Source: Sulfurovum sp.
GTDB taxonomy: Bacteria > Campylobacterota > Campylobacteria > Campylobacterales > Sulfurovaceae
DNA length: 5,687 nucleotides
Reading direction: 5' to 3'
NCBI GenBank assembly: GCA_027029065.1
Contig: JALVGO010000032.1
Coordinates: forward strand, 1-5,687
In this document: in pieces, positions 5,454-5,687 of the stretch
Layout of the letters: each line of letters opens with the position of its first letter
Numbering within the stretch: position 1 is the first letter of the stretch
Made by a program: the position numbers and the translations under genes
The notes under the pieces: generated by a model
Database searches by the model: none
What the model was told of the DNA's origin: nothing
Seen by the model: only the letters and a program-made list of their open reading frames with translations

Positions 5454-5687
5454 TTGCTTGCTGATATCGGCAATAGCCGTGTGCATATTTACAACGGTAA
5501 AGAGGTTTTTCACCTGTTGCATGATGAAGCGATCGAACGCTATGCCAAAGAGAAGCTCTACTACATCTCCGTCAATCACCGTCTGGAGGAGCGTATCAAA
5601 GCGGAGACCTCATGGGAGAATATCTCCGGCAAAGTACATATAGCTGGTGAGTACGAAGCGATGGGGGTGGATAGACGGGCGTTGTGT
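5454..5687 (+). CDS. coaX: Type III pantothenate kinase, N-terminal 78 residues (runs off right edge)
   Basis: CoaX phosphorylates pantothenate with ATP, the first step of coenzyme A synthesis, in the cytoplasm. The open frame begins MLADIGNSRVHIYNG, which carries the DxGN(S/T) nucleotide-phosphate motif of the ASKHA-fold type III enzymes at residues 4-8. YISVN (37-41) fits the next conserved strand, and GEYEAMGVDRRALC (65-78) fits the conserved segment containing G-x-DR that precedes the central active site. The catalytic aspartate and the rest of the protein lie beyond the window. TTG 5454 is preferred because the family begins immediately before this motif and a good binding site precedes it. 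The frame is also open upstream to an ATG at 5355, but that 33-residue extension runs through the hairpin and looks like non-coding sequence. Confidence 0.82.
   Translation, partial: MLADIGNSRVHIYNGKEVFHLLHDEAIERYAKEKLYYISVNHRLEERIKAETSWENISGKVHIAGEYEAMGVDRRALC

Noticed and set aside
5349..5643. Short open frames on both strands over the coaX start (5349-5579 minus, 5440-5643 plus)
   Set aside because: They overlap the coaX frame, which carries the conserved DIGNS and GVDR motifs.

Overview
The window looks like chromosomal core DNA from a Campylobacterota bacterium, with a Sulfurovum-like genus as the best guess. This rests on the style of the MutS2 and pantothenate kinase proteins, on promoters showing a good -10 box with no convincing -35, and on tight gene packing. 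The genus is inferred from memory of the families and was not searched.

Layout: (1) Positions 1-98 hold the start of a minus-strand gene that runs off the left edge. (2) Positions 99-318 are an AT-rich divergent spacer with candidate promoters for both sides and a short palindrome. (3) mutS2 (319-2523) encodes a complete 734-residue MutS2 with ATPase, coiled coil, KOW-like and Smr parts. (4) After a 47-base gap with an extended -10 box comes a tight three-gene unit: a single-pass YfgM-like membrane protein (2571-3149), a BamB-like lipoprotein overlapping it by one base (3149-4162), and a 271-residue tyrosine recombinase of the Xer type with all catalytic residues (4166-4981). (5) A small unrecognised gene (5000-5338) follows, possibly leaderless. 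(6) Positions 5333-5453 hold a heptamer tandem repeat that stops translation in all six frames and a terminator-like hairpin that touches the next ribosome binding site. (7) The window ends inside coaX (type III pantothenate kinase), which starts at a TTG.

How the genes fit together: most are housekeeping functions on the plus strand. MutS2 and the Xer-like recombinase both act on DNA (recombination control, and possibly chromosome dimer resolution). The YfgM-like and BamB-like pair recalls the yfgM-bamB order of gammaproteobacteria and suggests an envelope-biogenesis module. No mobile element, CRISPR array, tRNA or rRNA is visible. The points most worth checking are the YfgM/BamB-like pair, the structured junction before coaX, and the missing acidic residue in the Smr motif of MutS2.
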